25,370 nt of DNA, taken from Natrialbaceae archaeon. Lineage in GTDB: Archaea; Halobacteriota; Halobacteria; Halobacteriales; Natrialbaceae. Shown here in pieces: positions 7,543-15,100 of the stretch. The stretch covers positions 1-25,370 of the forward strand of contig PUPA01000232.1 of assembly GCA_003552885.1 (NCBI GenBank). The letters run 5' to 3'. How positions within the stretch are numbered: position 1 is the first letter of the stretch; each line of letters begins with the position of its first letter. Below the pieces are notes generated by a model that saw only the letters and a list, made by a program, of their open reading frames with translations, made no database searches and had not been told where the DNA came from. The position numbers and the translations under genes are program-made.

Positions 7543-8196
7543 ATGTACGTCGACTCCCACAACACCAGCCGGAAAACGGAGCTGAGTCCGGAGCCGACGC
7601 TGTACGAGCCCGTTTCGATCTCGAAGAGCACGCTCGGGCGCTGGACCGAGCTCCGACAGGATGTCCGCCTCCACAAGTCGGCGATCGGCGATTACACCTA
7701 CCTGATGGAACGAGTCCAGCTGGACTATACGACCGTCGGGAAGTTCGCCAGCGTAGCCACCGACGCACGCCTCGGTCCAACGAACCATCCGATGGAGCGA
7801 CCGACCTCCCACCACGTGAGCTACCGGTCGGAGATGTACGATCTGGGCGAGCGAGACGAGACGGTGTTCGAGTGGCGGGCCAGCCAGCCCATCGAGATCG
7901 GACACGACGTCTGGATTGGTCACGGTGCGACCGTCCTTCCGGGCGTCACGGTCGGCAACGGTGCGGTCGTCGCTGCCGGTGCCGTGGTGACGGACGACGT
8001 TTCGCCGTACGCCGTCGTTGGTGGTGTGCCGGCGACGCCCATCGGAGAACGTTTTCCTCCCGAACTCGCCAGACGCATCGAAGCGACCGAGTGGTGGCAT
8101 TGGGACCACGCGACGCTCGAGGAGAGACTGTCGAGCCTGCGCGACCTCGAGAAGTTTCTCGAACGATACGCGCCGCCGGCCGCCCCCAACTCGTGA
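7543..8196 (+). CDS. Phosphonate-associated hexapeptide-repeat acyltransferase family protein
   Basis: 217 residues with a left-handed beta-helix made of hexapeptide repeats (about 25-60 and 115-165, for example IGHDVWIGHGATVLPGV and VAAGAVVTDDVSPYAVVGGVPA) interrupted by a loop with the probable active-site histidine in the NHPMERPTSHHV segment. This matches the xenobiotic (chloramphenicol-type) acetyltransferase group and specifically the family repeatedly found in phosphonate operons and named phosphonate metabolism protein, transferase hexapeptide repeat family (TIGR03308, from memory). The acceptor is unknown. By analogy with PhnO, acetylation of aminophosphonates is possible. It is divergent from phnG and converges with the winged helix-PhoU gene, 29 bp away. 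The ATG at 7543 directly follows an upstream stop codon in frame, so no longer start exists nearby. Confidence 0.88.
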   Translation: MYVDSHNTSRKTELSPEPTLYEPVSISKSTLGRWTELRQDVRLHKSAIGDYTYLMERVQLDYTTVGKFASVATDARLGPTNHPMERPTSHHVSYRSEMYDLGERDETVFEWRASQPIEIGHDVWIGHGATVLPGVTVGNGAVVAAGAVVTDDVSPYAVVGGVPATPIGERFPPELARRIEATEWWHWDHATLEERLSSLRDLEKFLERYAPPAAPNS

Positions 8197-8225
8197 ACCC
8201 CGGTCTGGCACACCAGCGTGACGGC

Positions 8226-9122
8226 TCAGAACTCGATGTGACCCGGGTCGAGTCCCGTGTACAACCTGATCGCGATCTCGGCGGCGTCGGCCCAGTAAAA
8301 CAGCGTTCGCTCCAGCGCCCGCGTCACCGTCACCAGGCAGGCGTACACCGTCGTGTCGTACGCGGTCACGAGTTCGAACAGCTCGTCGAGATCGCGGTGA
8401 ACCTGTTCTTCTTCAGAACGAAGCGCCTCCTTGGCCGTGAACTCGCGGTCGAAGAGGATCCGGGTGAACAGATCGTTGATCCGCTCGCCGGCCACGAACA
8501 CGTCGTCGAGGCGTGCACCGACCTCGCCGGCGATCAGGTCGGTCCGGTCGGCGATCACGTCGGAGATGAAACAGGCGCGGTCGCCGATGATCTCGAGGTT
8601 TGTCGCGATGATCGCGAGGTCGGCTGCGACCCGGTTGCCCGGCCAGTCCGTCGTGAGCGTGTACGACTTCAACTCCGTCATCACCGCGGCGTGACGTGCG
8701 TTGGTGAGCGACTCGAGCGAGCAGGCCGACTGCTCGGGAACCTCGCCGTGGAACGTCGCTTTCGCCGCCGCGTACTGGTCGCTCGTCGCCGTTTCGAGCC
8801 GCTGGAGCAGGTGCATGACCCGCGCGCCACGGTCTCGTTGTGACGGTGTGGATCCGCTCTCGTCCGTCCGCCGGAGCATCGACCCGTCGGTGTTCGCGTA
8901 CAGCTCTGCGTCGTCGACCACGTACGCCTTCTTTACAATGCCGTCGCCTTTCAGATCCCTGAGGAGCTCCGAGAGGTACTGATCTGAGATGCCTGCGACG
9001 CTCGCGAGCTCCCGTTTCGTCTCCGGCACTGTCCGGTCGATGAGCTCGATCACCTCCGTACGTGTCGCGTTCCGACCTCTTTGTGTGGAGGTAAACGGTG
9101 GGTGCCACGGTTTCCGGGGCAT
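8226..9122 (-). CDS. Winged-helix/PhoU-like fusion regulator
   Basis: 298 residues. Residues about 17-70 form a helix-turn-helix domain (TEVIELIDRTVPETKRELASVAGISDQYLSELLRDLKGDGIVKKAY, split by one turn). After a short Ser/Thr-rich linker, residues about 95-290 are a PhoU-like helical bundle, shown by ATNLEIIGDRACFISDVI, which resembles the PhoU repeat motif NLERIGDHA. PhoU domains sense phosphate transport status, so this is probably a DNA-binding phosphate or phosphonate regulator. The ATG at 9122 sits about 24 bp from a TATA-like TAATTA (9144-9149). It is divergent from the AbrB-PhoU gene and within the phosphonate island, so both probably control it. Which promoters it binds is not known. 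Confidence 0.85.
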   Translation of the reverse strand: MPRKPWHPPFTSTQRGRNATRTEVIELIDRTVPETKRELASVAGISDQYLSELLRDLKGDGIVKKAYVVDDAELYANTDGSMLRRTDESGSTPSQRDRGARVMHLLQRLETATSDQYAAAKATFHGEVPEQSACSLESLTNARHAAVMTELKSYTLTTDWPGNRVAADLAIIATNLEIIGDRACFISDVIADRTDLIAGEVGARLDDVFVAGERINDLFTRILFDREFTAKEALRSEEEQVHRDLDELFELVTAYDTTVYACLVTVTRALERTLFYWADAAEIAIRLYTGLDPGHIEF

Positions 9123-9316
9123 ACTCCCATCCCTCGGCGCCGGTAATTAGCCGTGTGCTACAGGGTGTACAGGCTGCTATATAGCTATGTACTCAGACAC
9201 GGGGGTGGTGCTACCGCACCCGCGACTCGGCCAGATACGTACAGAAACGTACTGCTCAAGTGGTGGACTGAGCTATATTATAAATCTTGATATCCGTGTT
9301 TACCAGCTTGTTTACC
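9123..9316. promoter_or_regulatory. Divergent control region of the two PhoU-type regulators
   Basis: 194 bp. It contains the palindrome GCTATATAGC (9176-9185), a TAATTA box for the leftward gene (9144-9149), a strong TATA box for the rightward gene (9274-9284), and GTAC tetramers at 9167, 9189, 9239 and 9249. The last two form ACGTAC-AGAA-ACGTAC, that is GTAC-N6-GTAC with one helical turn between repeats, ending 21 bp before the TATA box. This is a likely operator. Confidence 0.5.
9274..9284 (+). promoter_or_regulatory. TATA box of the AbrB-PhoU gene
   Basis: TATATTATAAA is the clearest archaeal TATA box in the window. A start about 27 bp downstream falls near 9306, leaving a leader of about 11 bases to the ATG at 9317. 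This rules out the in-frame TTG at 9287, which would lie upstream of the transcript start. Confidence 0.7.
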
Positions 9317-10330
9317 ATGGAGACTAGAAAGGTACAGCTTTCGGGAGGAACCACGTATACGGTTTCGCTGCCGAAACCGTGGGCAGAAGAACACGGTATA
9401 GAAGCTGGCTCCGAACTCTCGCTCCACGCGAACGCCGACGGGTCGCTGTTGGTCGAACCGGTCGCCCGCCGAGGCGCGGTCACAGAGGAGTGTCGGGTGG
9501 ACGTCACCACCGACTCCGACGAGCTGCTCCGACAGCGCGTCTATGCGCTGTACGCCGTTGGCGTCGACACCGTCACGCTCGCCGACACGAACGGACACAG
9601 TCCCGACAGACGCGCCGTCGTCCAAGACGTCATCGCCGCCCTCTCTGGATTCGAGATAATCGAGTCGACGGAGACGACCCTCAGAGTGAACAACCTCATC
9701 GACGCGAGCCACGTCGACATGCGCAAATCGACGTTGCGCCTCCGGCTCGTCGCCATGGCGATGCACCGGGACGCCGTCGAGGCGGTCTCCGACGGGGACG
9801 AGACGCTGGCCAGGCGGGTGATCTCTCGTGACGATGAAGCCGACAAGATCTTCGTGATGGTAGCTCGACACTTTCGAAGAGCCCTGGTCGACTTACAGGA
9901 GACAGAAAAGCTCGACGACTTCCGGGACAACCTTTTCGAGTACTACTACCTCTGTCGCCAGCTCGAGCGGATCGCCGACCACGCAGAACGGATCGCGACG
10001 TTCGCCGTCGAACCGGAAATACCCTTATCCGAACGGTTCAAGTCGGATCTCTCCTCGCTCGGCGCGAGTGCGCGACAGGTCGTCGACGGTGCCGTCGATG
10101 CAATCCTCGCGGGCGGCGGCTCCGAAGCCGCACAGCGGGCACTCACCGACCGGGACAGCCTCCTCGCGACCATTGACGAACTCGACCGAACGCTGTACGA
10201 CCACGACGACCCGGCCGAAGCACACACCGTCGGTCTCCTCCTCGAGAGCATCCGCCGGACGGCGGAGTACGGCGGGAACGTCGCCAGCATGGCGATCCAG
10301 CACGAGACGAAACGACGCTGTTACCGCTAG
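9317..10330 (+). CDS. AbrB/SpoVT-PhoU fusion, phosphate uptake regulator
   Basis: 337 residues. Residues 1-48 are an AbrB/SpoVT-type swapped-hairpin DNA-binding domain (METRKVQLSGGTTYTVSLPK, then WAEEHGIEAGSELSLH). A middle segment about 50-115 leads to a PhoU-like helical region about 125-330 with two repeats, shown by YYYLCRQLERIADHAERIA and LLESIRRTAEYGGNVASMA. Proteins of this build are annotated in haloarchaea as phosphate uptake regulators, often next to pst genes. Here it sits between the C-P lyase operon and the phosphonate importer, so it probably regulates them in response to phosphate. The ATG at 9317 is chosen from the TATA position. It is convergent with the permease operon. Confidence 0.9.
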   Translation: METRKVQLSGGTTYTVSLPKPWAEEHGIEAGSELSLHANADGSLLVEPVARRGAVTEECRVDVTTDSDELLRQRVYALYAVGVDTVTLADTNGHSPDRRAVVQDVIAALSGFEIIESTETTLRVNNLIDASHVDMRKSTLRLRLVAMAMHRDAVEAVSDGDETLARRVISRDDEADKIFVMVARHFRRALVDLQETEKLDDFRDNLFEYYYLCRQLERIADHAERIATFAVEPEIPLSERFKSDLSSLGASARQVVDGAVDAILAGGGSEAAQRALTDRDSLLATIDELDRTLYDHDDPAEAHTVGLLLESIRRTAEYGGNVASMAIQHETKRRCYR

Positions 10331-10342
10331 GGGCGAACCATC

Positions 10343-10358
10343 CGGAGTCCTCCGTTTT
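10343..10358 (+). terminator. Possible terminator after the AbrB-PhoU gene
   Basis: A short GC-rich inverted repeat (CGGAG/CTCCG with a tiny loop) is followed by TTTT, 13 bases after the stop codon, in the 70-bp convergent gap before phnE. Archaeal termination relies mainly on the U-tract, so this is weak. Confidence 0.3.
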
Positions 10359-10400
10359 CGTGCCGATAGAGCAAACAGTGAATCCAGTCCCGGGACACGA

Positions 10401-11258
10401 TCACTGGACGAGTTTGCGAAGCTTCGCCGAGAGGTACTCACCGACGAGGACGACGACCAGAATCGCGACCAGTATCGTCAGTACCTTGTCCCACTGGAGC
10501 GTGTTGATCGACGTCTGGAGCTGTACGCCGATCCCGCCAGCTCCGACGAATCCGAGGATCGTCGCCCCCCGGATGTTGATCTCAAGGCGGTAGATGGAGA
10601 TGCCGATCACTGCGGCTTTGATCTGTGGGATCACGCCGTAGAGCAACACGTTCGACCGCCGTGCGCCACTCGATTGGACGGCCTCGACGGGGCCTGGATC
10701 GATCTCCTCAATGGCCTCGCTCATCAGCTTCGCACAGAAGCCGATCGATCGGATGGTGATCGCGGCGACGCCGGCGAGTGCGCCACCGCCGAACATGATG
10801 ACGAAGATGAGCGCCCAGATGATGACGTTGACGCTCCGACTCACGGTCGTGATCAGCGATCCGATCAAGAACGTAACCCTGTTCGGCGTGATGTTCTCCG
10901 CCGCCAGCAGCGCGACCGGGATGGAGGTGAGCATCGCGAGGAACGTCCCGAGAACCGCGATGTGTACTGTCATCAAAAGCGGGTAGAGTATCTCTCGGGT
11001 GTAGGCGACGTCCGGCGGGAATCCCCGTCGGTATAGATCCATCAGCTCGACGTGTGCCGTCATGATGTACTCCAGATTCGGGTTGATTCCGTCGTACGCC
11101 CACACGACTACGGCCCCGGTGACAAGCAGCAACAACGCCTGTGTCAGTCGTTCCTGGCGCGAGTAACGGGTCCACACCGAGGCCGACGCGTCGACGTCGA
11201 CTCTCGGTGATCTCGTGTTTGTATCCGAGTCTGATTGCGGTGTCTCCGTCCGTGTCAT
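10401..11258 (-). CDS. phnE: PhnE-type ABC permease (second copy)
   Basis: 285 residues with a polar N-terminal tail, one membrane segment near residues 40-57, and a binding-protein-dependent transport permease domain with about five further membrane segments. The cytoplasmic coupling (EAA-like) loop is visible as GPVEAVQSSGARRSNVLLYGVIPQI, and the conserved LEINIRGATILGFVGAGGIG follows it, typical of PhnE. It pairs with the upstream phnE to form a heterodimeric channel for phosphonate import. It begins one base after the stop of the upstream permease (TAG at 11260-11262) and is the last gene of the operon. Phosphite or phosphate import cannot be excluded from sequence. Confidence 0.93.
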   Translation of the reverse strand: MTRTETPQSDSDTNTRSPRVDVDASASVWTRYSRQERLTQALLLLVTGAVVVWAYDGINPNLEYIMTAHVELMDLYRRGFPPDVAYTREILYPLLMTVHIAVLGTFLAMLTSIPVALLAAENITPNRVTFLIGSLITTVSRSVNVIIWALIFVIMFGGGALAGVAAITIRSIGFCAKLMSEAIEEIDPGPVEAVQSSGARRSNVLLYGVIPQIKAAVIGISIYRLEINIRGATILGFVGAGGIGVQLQTSINTLQWDKVLTILVAILVVVLVGEYLSAKLRKLVQ

Positions 11259-11259
11259 A

Positions 11260-12078
11260 CTAGACGACCCTCGCTCTGAGGAACGTGCTCACGTACTCGC
11301 CGATGAGGACGACGAGGATGATGGCGAGCAGCGCCGTCGAGACGATGTCGAACTGGTAGGTGTCCATCGCGCTGATGAGCACGGATCCGATTCCTCCCGC
11401 ACCGACGATACCGAGGATCGTCGAGGCGCGGATGTTGATGTCTGCACGGTAGATCGCGAGCCCGACCAGTCTGGGAAACACCTGTGGATAGACCGCATAG
11501 AGCCACACGATCGGCCAGGAGGCACCGGTCGCTCTGATCGCTTCGAGCTCTCCCACTCGGATCTCTTCGATCTCCTCTGCGAGCAGCTTCCCGACGAAGC
11601 CGACCGACGAGACGACCAGCGCCATCGTCCCGGCGAACGCACCGAGACCGAACAGCTTCACGAAGACGATCGCCAGGACCAGGCTGTGAAACGCCCTGAG
11701 GCTCCCGACGAACCCTCTCGTGAGGAGGTAGACCGGCCGTGGCACGAGATTCTCGGCGGCGAGAAACGCGAACGGAATCGCGAGGAGCACGCCGGCGGCC
11801 GTGCCGAGAAACGCCATCTGTAACGAGACGATCATTCCGTCGATCACCGGGTCGATGTTCGACGTGGCGGGCTGGAGGATGCCCGCGGTGAACGTCTGTA
11901 AGTTATCGAATCCCTGAACCATCCGGTCGAGCGAGAACTCGAGCAGCCAGAAGCTCATGACAAGGTAGAGGCCGGCAACTAGATACAGGCCGTACCGCAG
12001 CTCTCTCCGGGCCACCAGCGACGGTCGTTCCCACGTCCCGTCGAACGGTTCGGAGACGGTGCGGTCCGGAACGCTCAT
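11260..12078 (-). CDS. phnE: PhnE-type ABC permease (first copy)
   Basis: 272 residues. An N-terminal membrane segment (about 29-47, LYLVAGLYLVMSFWLLEF) is followed by a permease core. The EAA-like loop is GELEAIRATGASWPIVWLYAVYPQV, then YRADINIRASTILGIVGAGGIG, the PhnE signature. It is clearly paralogous to the downstream permease, sharing the IR-AT-ILG-VGAGGIG block. The ATG at 12078 overlaps the phnC TGA as ATGA, so permease synthesis is probably coupled to the ATPase. Two adjacent phnE genes are common in phosphonate import operons. Confidence 0.93.
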   Translation of the reverse strand: MSVPDRTVSEPFDGTWERPSLVARRELRYGLYLVAGLYLVMSFWLLEFSLDRMVQGFDNLQTFTAGILQPATSNIDPVIDGMIVSLQMAFLGTAAGVLLAIPFAFLAAENLVPRPVYLLTRGFVGSLRAFHSLVLAIVFVKLFGLGAFAGTMALVVSSVGFVGKLLAEEIEEIRVGELEAIRATGASWPIVWLYAVYPQVFPRLVGLAIYRADINIRASTILGIVGAGGIGSVLISAMDTYQFDIVSTALLAIILVVLIGEYVSTFLRARVV

Positions 12079-12899
12079 AGCTCCCTGGCTGTGATCCTGC
12101 CCGCGTCTTCGACGGCGCTCGTCTCGGATTCGTCCGGAGCCGTGGATGGTCTGGGGGACGGCTCTTCGCCCCTGTAGATCCGGTTCTGTGCGGCCTCGTC
12201 GAGACGAGACGGCGGGCCGTCGAACTCGATCGCGCCGTCTCTGAGGGCGATTATCCGATCGCCGTACGACTTCGCGAGGGGGACATCGTGCATGTTGACC
12301 AGCACGGGGATGTTGCTCTCCCGTGCGAGCTCCGTAATCCGGTCGAGCAGCACTCTGGCGTTTTCCGGATCAAGGCTGCTCGTCGGTTCGTCAGCGAGGA
12401 CGATCTTCGGGTCCTGAATAAGCGCCCGAGCGACGCCCACGCGCTGGCGCTGACCCCCGGAGAGCTCATCGGCCCGTGAGTTTATCTGATCGAACATCCC
12501 GACAGCACTGAGCAACGCTTTCGCCTCCTTGACGTCCGCCTCGGGGAACGAGCGGCGGAGTGCCTGCCAGAACGACACCTGTCCGAGGCGACCGGACAGC
12601 ACGTTCTCCATCACCGTCAGCCGCTCGACGAGGTTGTACTCCTGGAACACCATCGCGATGGACTGGCGCTCCTTTCGAAGCGCCGAAGCGGAGAGTCCGG
12701 TCAGTTCCGTCCCGTCGAGGTAGATCTCCCCCTCGGTCGGCTCGACCAGTCGGTTGATACACCGGACGAGGGTGCTCTTTCCGGAACCCGAGGGGCCGAT
12801 GATGCCGACGATCTCTGTGCCATCGACTTCGAAGGAGACGTCACGGAGTGCGGTTTCTCCGCCGTCGTACGTCTTCGAGACGCCTTCCAGTCGCAACAT
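12075..12899 (-). CDS. phnC: PhnC, ATP-binding subunit of the phosphonate importer
   Basis: 274-residue ABC ATPase: Walker A GPSGSGKST (35-43), Q-loop VFQEYNLVERLTVMENVLSGRLG (a PhnC hallmark), signature LSGGQRQRVGVARAL, Walker B IVLADEPTSSLDP, switch histidine in NMHDV. The FWQALRRSFPEAD insert is also typical of PhnC. The C-terminus carries about 30 extra acidic, Ser/Pro-rich residues, probably disordered. It drives uptake through the two PhnE permeases. It starts 2 bases after the phnD stop and overlaps the downstream permease start by 4 bases. Confidence 0.94.
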   Translation of the reverse strand: MLRLEGVSKTYDGGETALRDVSFEVDGTEIVGIIGPSGSGKSTLVRCINRLVEPTEGEIYLDGTELTGLSASALRKERQSIAMVFQEYNLVERLTVMENVLSGRLGQVSFWQALRRSFPEADVKEAKALLSAVGMFDQINSRADELSGGQRQRVGVARALIQDPKIVLADEPTSSLDPENARVLLDRITELARESNIPVLVNMHDVPLAKSYGDRIIALRDGAIEFDGPPSRLDEAAQNRIYRGEEPSPRPSTAPDESETSAVEDAGRITAREL

Positions 12900-12901
12900 T
12901 G

Positions 12902-13996
12902 TCAGAGCTCGTCGAGCTCGTCGTCGGTGAATTCGACGCCGGCGAACTCCTGGAGCTGACGCGGCAGTTCGTAGTCTTCGACGTACTCGACTTCCTTGTA
13001 CCAGTACTCGTCGCCGAAGTGTTCGGCCATCTTCCCCTCGAACTCGTAGCCGACGAACGTCTCTTGGATCTGATCTCTGAGCTCGGGTTCCAGCCGGTAC
13101 CAGGTCGCGTACGCGACGCTCGGGATCTCCGCGCTCTGTACGACGAGGTTGAAGTTCTGCATGTTGTCCGGGACGTCCTCGCGGGATTCGATCTCGTGGC
13201 GCTCCATCGCCCTGACCCCGCCGCCGTCGGAGATGTGAGCGACCTCGTAATCGCCGTGGTAGACGCCGAGCATGCTCTGGTCGTGTCCGCCCGAGTACTC
13301 TACGTCGTAGTCCTCTTCGGGAACGATGCCGTACTCCTGTTCGAAAAAGGCTCGCGGCAGGAGATCGCCGGAGGTCGATCCCGGGTCGGCGTGAGCGACC
13401 GTCCGTCCGATCAGGTCCTCGGGCTCGGTGATGTCCGAGTCGGCGTGTGAGATCGTCAGCGCCGTGTAGCCGATGCTATCGTCCTGATCGCCGTGCGCGA
13501 CGAACGGCTGTGCCCCCGACATGTTGACGGCGTACACCAGCGCCGCTGCGCCGAACGCCCCGAGGTGGAGCCGCCCGCTCCGCATCGCCTCGATGAGCGA
13601 GGCGTAGTTCTGGCCGCCGAAGTACTCCACGTTCTTCCCGGTGTTCTCCTCGAGCATCTCGATCATCGGATCGAACGCCTCCTCGAGCACCGCCGGCTCC
13701 TCTGCCGGCACGTACGCGAAGTTGAGGGTGTCCGGATCCTCGAGCTCGTCCGGGTCACTCGGCGTCCGTCGAACCGGGTTCCCGAAGATCTCCTCCGGAT
13801 CCGAATAGTACGCCTCCTCCCAGGACCCCTCTCCCTCCTCGTCGCCACTGTTCGACGTGTCCGACGTCCCCGAATCGTCGTCGTCGCCGTCATCGCCGTT
13901 GCCGAGACAGCCAGAGAGGGCTCCCACTGTCCCGACACCGAGGGTCGCGATCATCGTTCGACGCCTGTACTCCCGGGCGCGGGTTGGTCGCACCAT
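12902..13996 (-). CDS. phnD: PhnD, phosphonate-binding lipoprotein (Tat-exported)
   Basis: 364 residues from the ATG at 13996. The N-terminus has a Tat-like RRR at residues 11-13, a hydrophobic stretch and a lipobox LSGC with Cys30, then an Asp/Ser/Gly-rich linker, so the mature protein is probably a lipid-anchored surface protein. Residues about 85-350 are a periplasmic-binding fold of the PhnD/phosphite-binding type (FAYVPAEEPAVLEEAFDPM, then EYFGGQNYASLIEAM, GRLHLGAFGAAALVYA). The frame extends 48 bases further upstream, but that start would fall in the TATA region (14033-14041). It is first in the phnD-C-E-E operon and is expected to set substrate choice. Binding of phosphite or phosphate rather than organophosphonate is possible. 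Confidence 0.93.
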   Translation of the reverse strand: MVRPTRAREYRRRTMIATLGVGTVGALSGCLGNGDDGDDDDSGTSDTSNSGDEEGEGSWEEAYYSDPEEIFGNPVRRTPSDPDELEDPDTLNFAYVPAEEPAVLEEAFDPMIEMLEENTGKNVEYFGGQNYASLIEAMRSGRLHLGAFGAAALVYAVNMSGAQPFVAHGDQDDSIGYTALTISHADSDITEPEDLIGRTVAHADPGSTSGDLLPRAFFEQEYGIVPEEDYDVEYSGGHDQSMLGVYHGDYEVAHISDGGGVRAMERHEIESREDVPDNMQNFNLVVQSAEIPSVAYATWYRLEPELRDQIQETFVGYEFEGKMAEHFGDEYWYKEVEYVEDYELPRQLQEFAGVEFTDDELDEL

Positions 13997-14378
13997 GTCC
14001 GCTGGTGTGGGTGCCGGAGCAAGTACCTTTGATTCGTAAAACACGGAGCGTACGGACGGCGGCTGGTAGGCTCACACACGACTTGTCGGCGACCACCGGG
14101 AGTACGTGGTGGTACTGACACGCTGTAGTCGACCGGAGCGGTACGTACTACTCCACAACGGTCGAAGTCGGCAGTACCGTGCTCTACGTTCGGGCCCGGT
14201 CGCGAACACACCGCTGTCGCGCTGAATTTCTCCGGCCAGCCGGAGACCACGAGACGGCCGGGCGCAACCCGAAGATTACACGTGACAGATCGCTCGCGCG
14301 ACGGTCCTGCCACCCTGGATTTCCTGACGTGGCCACGCGTGCAACGGGAACCGGCTGTGGCGCGGTTCGCGTGGTCGT
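13997..14378. promoter_or_regulatory. Upstream region of the phosphonate importer operon, rich in GTAC motifs
   Basis: 382 bp without a gene. Minus-strand TTTTACGAA (14033-14041) is a good TATA element, giving about 14 bases of leader to phnD. GTAC tetramers lie at 14023, 14050, 14102, 14112, 14141, 14145 and 14174. They include the perfect inverted repeat AGTAC-GTGGTG-GTACT (14101-14116) and GTACGTAC (14141-14148). The left half is therefore probably the phosphonate importer control region. The right half lies downstream of the phosphoesterase gene and holds a hairpin at 14230-14245. Confidence 0.5.
14230..14245 (-). terminator. Possible terminator hairpin of the phosphoesterase operon
   Basis: CTCCGG-CTGG-CCGGAG on the minus strand forms a 6-bp stem with a 4-base loop followed by AAATT. 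It lies about 135 bases after the phosphoesterase stop. There is no U-tract, so support is weak. Confidence 0.2.
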
Positions 14379-15098
14379 CTACTCGTAGAGATTGATTACA
14401 CGCACTCCGAGCTCTTCGACCTGCTCGCCAGCGCCGGAAGCGGGGTTTGCACCGCCGATCCGGCTGCAGTACAGATAGCGCGCGCCGTCGACCACGTACT
14501 GCCCGTTACGTCCGTGGTTGTGGCCGAGAAAGACGCCGAGCACATCCGGTCGTCCGAACACGTCGCGGACGGCGGGCATGTCTCGACCGACCCGCTCTGT
14601 GAACGGCGCGACGTGCTGGAAGACGAACACACCTGCCTTGTCGTCGAACTCGTCGATTCGGGCGTCGATCCAGTCGGCGTCGGACGCGCTCGTGTTGGTG
14701 TCTCTCGGATCGCCGCCCGTGTCCGTACAGACGAAGCCGTACTCGTCGTACTCGAAGGCGTGTCTAAACGGGACGCCGTAGTGGCTCTCCCACTCCTCTT
14801 CGGTGGACCAGTCGTGGTTCCCGCGGACGACGTGCCAGTCGACGCCGGCTGGCAACTCCTCGAAGAACTGCTCGATGATCTCGGGGTGAAAGGCGTCGTC
14901 GTCGTGGACGATGTCTCCGTTGTGGACGAGGAAGTCGATCTCGCGCCGGTCGTGAACCGCCTCGATGGTTTCGAGGGCGTCGGCGTGCATCTCCGCCCAG
15001 CCGTCGTCGGGATACCCCCACCAGTTGTCCCAGTCGACGCGGGTGCTGCCCCAGTGGCCGTCGGTGACTACGGCGAATCGGAGTCCAATCTCTGCCAT
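14379..15098 (-). CDS. Calcineurin-like metallophosphoesterase
   Basis: 239 residues with the complete dinuclear metal motif set in order: Asp13 and His15 (DGH), GDIVHDD with Asp62, GNHDW (Asn94-His95-Asp96), His162 (FQHVAPF), and GHNH with His193 and His195. No signal peptide or membrane segment is seen, so it is probably cytoplasmic. It hydrolyses a phosphomono- or phosphodiester, but the substrate is unknown. The gene starts 2 bases after the stop of the LamG-like gene, so the two are cotranscribed. Because it lies 0.4 kb from the phosphonate importer and the island lacks phnP, hydrolysis of 5-phosphoribosyl cyclic phosphate is a possible role, but pairing with an exported lectin-like protein argues for something else. 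Confidence 0.88.
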   Translation of the reverse strand: MAEIGLRFAVVTDGHWGSTRVDWDNWWGYPDDGWAEMHADALETIEAVHDRREIDFLVHNGDIVHDDDAFHPEIIEQFFEELPAGVDWHVVRGNHDWSTEEEWESHYGVPFRHAFEYDEYGFVCTDTGGDPRDTNTSASDADWIDARIDEFDDKAGVFVFQHVAPFTERVGRDMPAVRDVFGRPDVLGVFLGHNHGRNGQYVVDGARYLYCSRIGGANPASGAGEQVEELGVRVINLYE

Positions 15099-15100
15099 GA

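Noticed and set aside
10068..11036. Long plus-strand frame across the AbrB-PhoU 3' end and phnE
   Set aside because: It is antisense to a well-supported permease and in a different frame from the regulator. It is a product of high GC.
10401..14000. Importer could be a phosphate (Pst) system
   Set aside because: The permeases, ATPase and binding protein carry PhnE, PhnC and PhnD motifs rather than PstA/B/C/S motifs. Phosphite import remains possible.
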